From JBGPLJ01 sp963826145 (lineage in GTDB: Bacteria > Pseudomonadota > Gammaproteobacteria > Steroidobacterales > Steroidobacteraceae): DNA of 64,000 nt. The DNA is taken from assembly GCA_963826145.1 (NCBI GenBank), contig CAWGVW010000002.1:930001-994000 (forward strand), written 5' to 3'. Position 1 is the stretch's first letter. Each line of letters begins with the position of its first letter. The translations under genes were made by a program, and so were the position numbers. Shown here piece by piece: positions 62,820-64,000 of this stretch. The notes under the pieces are model-generated. The model did no database searches. It was not told the DNA's origin and worked only from the letters and a program-made list of their open reading frames with translations.

Positions 62820-63100
62820 ATTGGACGGCTGAGGCACAACGCTGGCTCGAGGACATCTTCGAGTATATTGCAGCGGACAATCCGCAGGCGGCGGAAGAAA
62901 CGGTTCAAGGGATCTATGACCGAGCCCGGACCATCGAGGACTTTCCGGAGATTGGATTCCGCTACCGTGCCTCATCGCGCCACGTGCGTATTCTGATTCA
63001 CGGGCACTACCGCATTGCGTACTTGGTGAAGGACGACGGTGACATCGACGTTCTCGGTGTTTTTCACGGTGCGCTTGATATCAGCCGTTACCAACTGTAG
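62807..63100 (+). CDS. ParE/RelE-superfamily toxin (cassette 6)
   Basis: 97 residues: WTAEAQRWLEDIFEYIAADNPQAAEETVQGIYDRA, EIGFRYRASSRHVRILIHGHYRIAYLVKDDGDIDVLGVFHG (quoted in parts). This is the plasmid-stabilisation ParE pattern. ParE proteins poison gyrase; RelE relatives cut mRNA. Confidence 0.88.
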   Translation: MAQINWTAEAQRWLEDIFEYIAADNPQAAEETVQGIYDRARTIEDFPEIGFRYRASSRHVRILIHGHYRIAYLVKDDGDIDVLGVFHGALDISRYQL

Positions 63101-63105
63101 ATGGC

Positions 63106-63235
63106 ACATAACAACGCGTTGGAGCGTCCACGCGGCCCGCAGCTTCGGTGAAGGAATCACGATGTTGCAGTTTTGGATAAAGCGGCTTCGCTCTTCGGCA
63201 GTGCTGCCGCGGGCCGCTCAACGCGGACGTTAGGT
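63106..63235 (+). other. attC site 6
   Basis: 130 bp from ACATAAC to GTTAGGT. The arm has small changes (GAGCGTCCACGCGG) matched by changes in the other arm (CCGCGGGCCGCTC), a sign of constraint on pairing. Confidence 0.91.
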
Positions 63236-63256
63236 GCCCGCAAACATCAGCACGGC

Positions 63257-63262
63257 TACACT
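63257..63262 (+). promoter_or_regulatory. -10-like box of cassette 7
   Basis: TACACT lies exactly 6 bp before the DUF4160 ATG, the same spacing as in the hicBA cassette, again suggesting a leaderless transcript. Confidence 0.38.
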
Positions 63263-63268
63263 CGCGCG

Positions 63269-63508
63269 ATGAGTCCAACAATCTTCCGGGACGGCGGTTT
63301 TCGCTTTTACTTTTTCTCGCGCGAAGAGGCGAGGATGCATGTCCACGTGCAACACGCTGATGGGGAAGCGAAATACTGGCTTGAGCCGGCCCTTGAGCTG
63401 GCCCAGAATTACCGCCTGACGGAGCAGCAGCTGCGTCGGGCCAAATTTCTGATCGAAGAGCACCTAGATGAACTCCGCGGCGCTTGGAAAAAACACTTCG
63501 AAGGCTGA
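63269..63508 (+). CDS. DUF4160 protein (cassette 7, putative TA)
   Basis: 79 residues: TIFRDGGFRFYFFSREEARMHVHVQHADGEAKYWLEP (in parts) is the DUF4160 signature. DUF4160 and DUF2442 genes are regularly adjacent and are suspected TA pairs. The two reading frames overlap by 41 bp here. Confidence 0.88.
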   Translation: MSPTIFRDGGFRFYFFSREEARMHVHVQHADGEAKYWLEPALELAQNYRLTEQQLRRAKFLIEEHLDELRGAWKKHFEG

Positions 63509-63737
63509 GGTGACAAACGTCACCGGCCACGGATTCTGGCTGCTTCTCGACAACGAGGAGCTCTTTGTGCCGTTCTCGGAATTTCCGTGGTTTCGAAACG
63601 CCACAATCGCTCAGCTCACACACGTCGAATGGCCGTCGCCGGGCCATCTCTACTGGCCGACTCTCGACGTTGATCTTGCGGTTGAATCAATTCGTCGGCC
63701 GCACGAGTTTCCACTCGTTTCGAAGGCGGGCACCTAA
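63468..63737 (+). CDS. DUF2442 protein (cassette 7, putative TA)
   Basis: 89 residues: VTNVTGHGFWLLLDNEELFVPFSEFPWFRNA, then LYWPTLDVDLAVESIRRP, a DUF2442 domain. Partner of the overlapping DUF4160 gene. The stop lies in attC7. Confidence 0.86.
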   Translation: MNSAALGKNTSKAEVTNVTGHGFWLLLDNEELFVPFSEFPWFRNATIAQLTHVEWPSPGHLYWPTLDVDLAVESIRRPHEFPLVSKAGT

Positions 63738-63861
63738 CAACGCGTTGGAGCAAAGCGCGGCGATGCAGCTTCGGTGAAATCACAAGGATGTCGATGATCT
63801 GGATAAATCAACTTCGGTTGGCGTCAGCGGAGCCGCGGCTCGCTCAACGCGGACGTTAGGC
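63732..63861 (+). other. attC site 7
   Basis: 130 bp from ACCTAAC to GTTAGGC. The left arm has GAGCAAAGCGCGG instead of GAGCGAGAGCGCGG but keeps overall pairing. Confidence 0.9.
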
Positions 63862-63868
63862 GCAATAC

Positions 63869-64000
63869 ATGTCCGATACTCGACCGTCATCGAAAGCCTT
63901 CGTATTGCCCCCTGCCTGGCTGCTTCTAGTTGGGGTGGTGCTTTCGCTCGGAATCTTTTCTGGTACGTACTTCGCCTACTTGTCGCGGCACGAAACGCAT
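63869..64000 (+). CDS. Cassette 8 membrane protein (3' partial)
   Basis: The first 44 residues from the ATG at 63869 are visible: a polar start, then a membrane helix (WLLLVGVVLSLGIFSGTYFA). The frame is open at the window edge. No family can be named from this part. Confidence 0.6.
   Translation, partial: MSDTRPSSKAFVLPPAWLLLVGVVLSLGIFSGTYFAYLSRHETH

Larger units (their letters stand above)
57886..64000. mobile_element. Chromosomal integron: intI, brnTA, attI candidate and eight-cassette array (right end cut)
   Basis: An integron-type tyrosine recombinase (57886-58851) points away from an array of seven near-identical roughly 130-bp attC sites starting at 60161. The high similarity of the attC sites to each other is typical of resident chromosomal integrons. 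Cassettes, mostly 500-660 bp, hold one or two small genes each, mainly toxin-antitoxin pairs. The array runs off the right edge. Confidence 0.93.

Noticed and set aside
60161..63861. CRISPR-like repeat array
   Set aside because: Repeats are about 130 bp with variable centres, spaced 500-660 bp apart with genes between them; they are attC sites.

Overview
The window is chromosomal DNA of a high-GC Gram-negative bacterium. Evidence for this is the many lipoprotein and Sec signal peptides, RimO, AvtA, SlyD, DedA, KatG, ECF sigma factors and a TonB-type C-terminal domain. Gene style suggests a gammaproteobacterium of the Xanthomonadales/Steroidobacterales type, but that placement is inference. 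No rRNA, tRNA, CRISPR array or classical insertion sequence was seen.

Layout. (1) 1-4.2 kb: a co-directional block with an FHA/actin-like-fold protein (cut by the window edge), two VWA proteins sharing an unusual N-terminal Cys-Cys membrane motif, and a lipoprotein; it looks like part of an undescribed envelope machine. (2) 4.2-29 kb: ordinary housekeeping and envelope genes (TPR/TonB protein, DUF2062, VanZ, DedA, nucleotidyltransferase, zinc peptidase, RimO, thioredoxin lipoprotein, rhodanese-DoxX, LysR, CsgG-like protein, SlyD, M49-like peptidase, PpiC, DUF1800/DUF1501, DUF885, AlkB, AvtA). (3) 29-35 kb: a giant tandem UvrA with four ABC modules. (4) 35-56 kb: accessory and regulatory genes (a four-repeat secreted protein and a remnant of a second copy, AraC regulators, lipid desaturases, KatG, an ECF sigma/anti-sigma pair, TPR plus TIR proteins, VapBC, a lipase-like protein). 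(5) 57.9-64 kb: a chromosomal integron. It has an intI gene, a brnTA module, a candidate attI, seven roughly 130-bp attC sites and eight cassettes, mostly toxin-antitoxin pairs; the last cassette runs off the window.

Two themes run across the window. First, two families of long palindromic elements (one with a GGTACCGGGATTGG arm, one with a GGGGACAG arm) lie between genes, overlap stop and start codons, and occur twice inside the uvrA reading frame, where they encode linker peptides. Second, at least eleven places in seven or eight otherwise intact genes need removal of exactly one base to restore the protein, mostly at short homopolymers. That one-sided pattern suggests sequence or assembly error more than gene decay, so these genes are annotated as disrupted with the likely intact product named.
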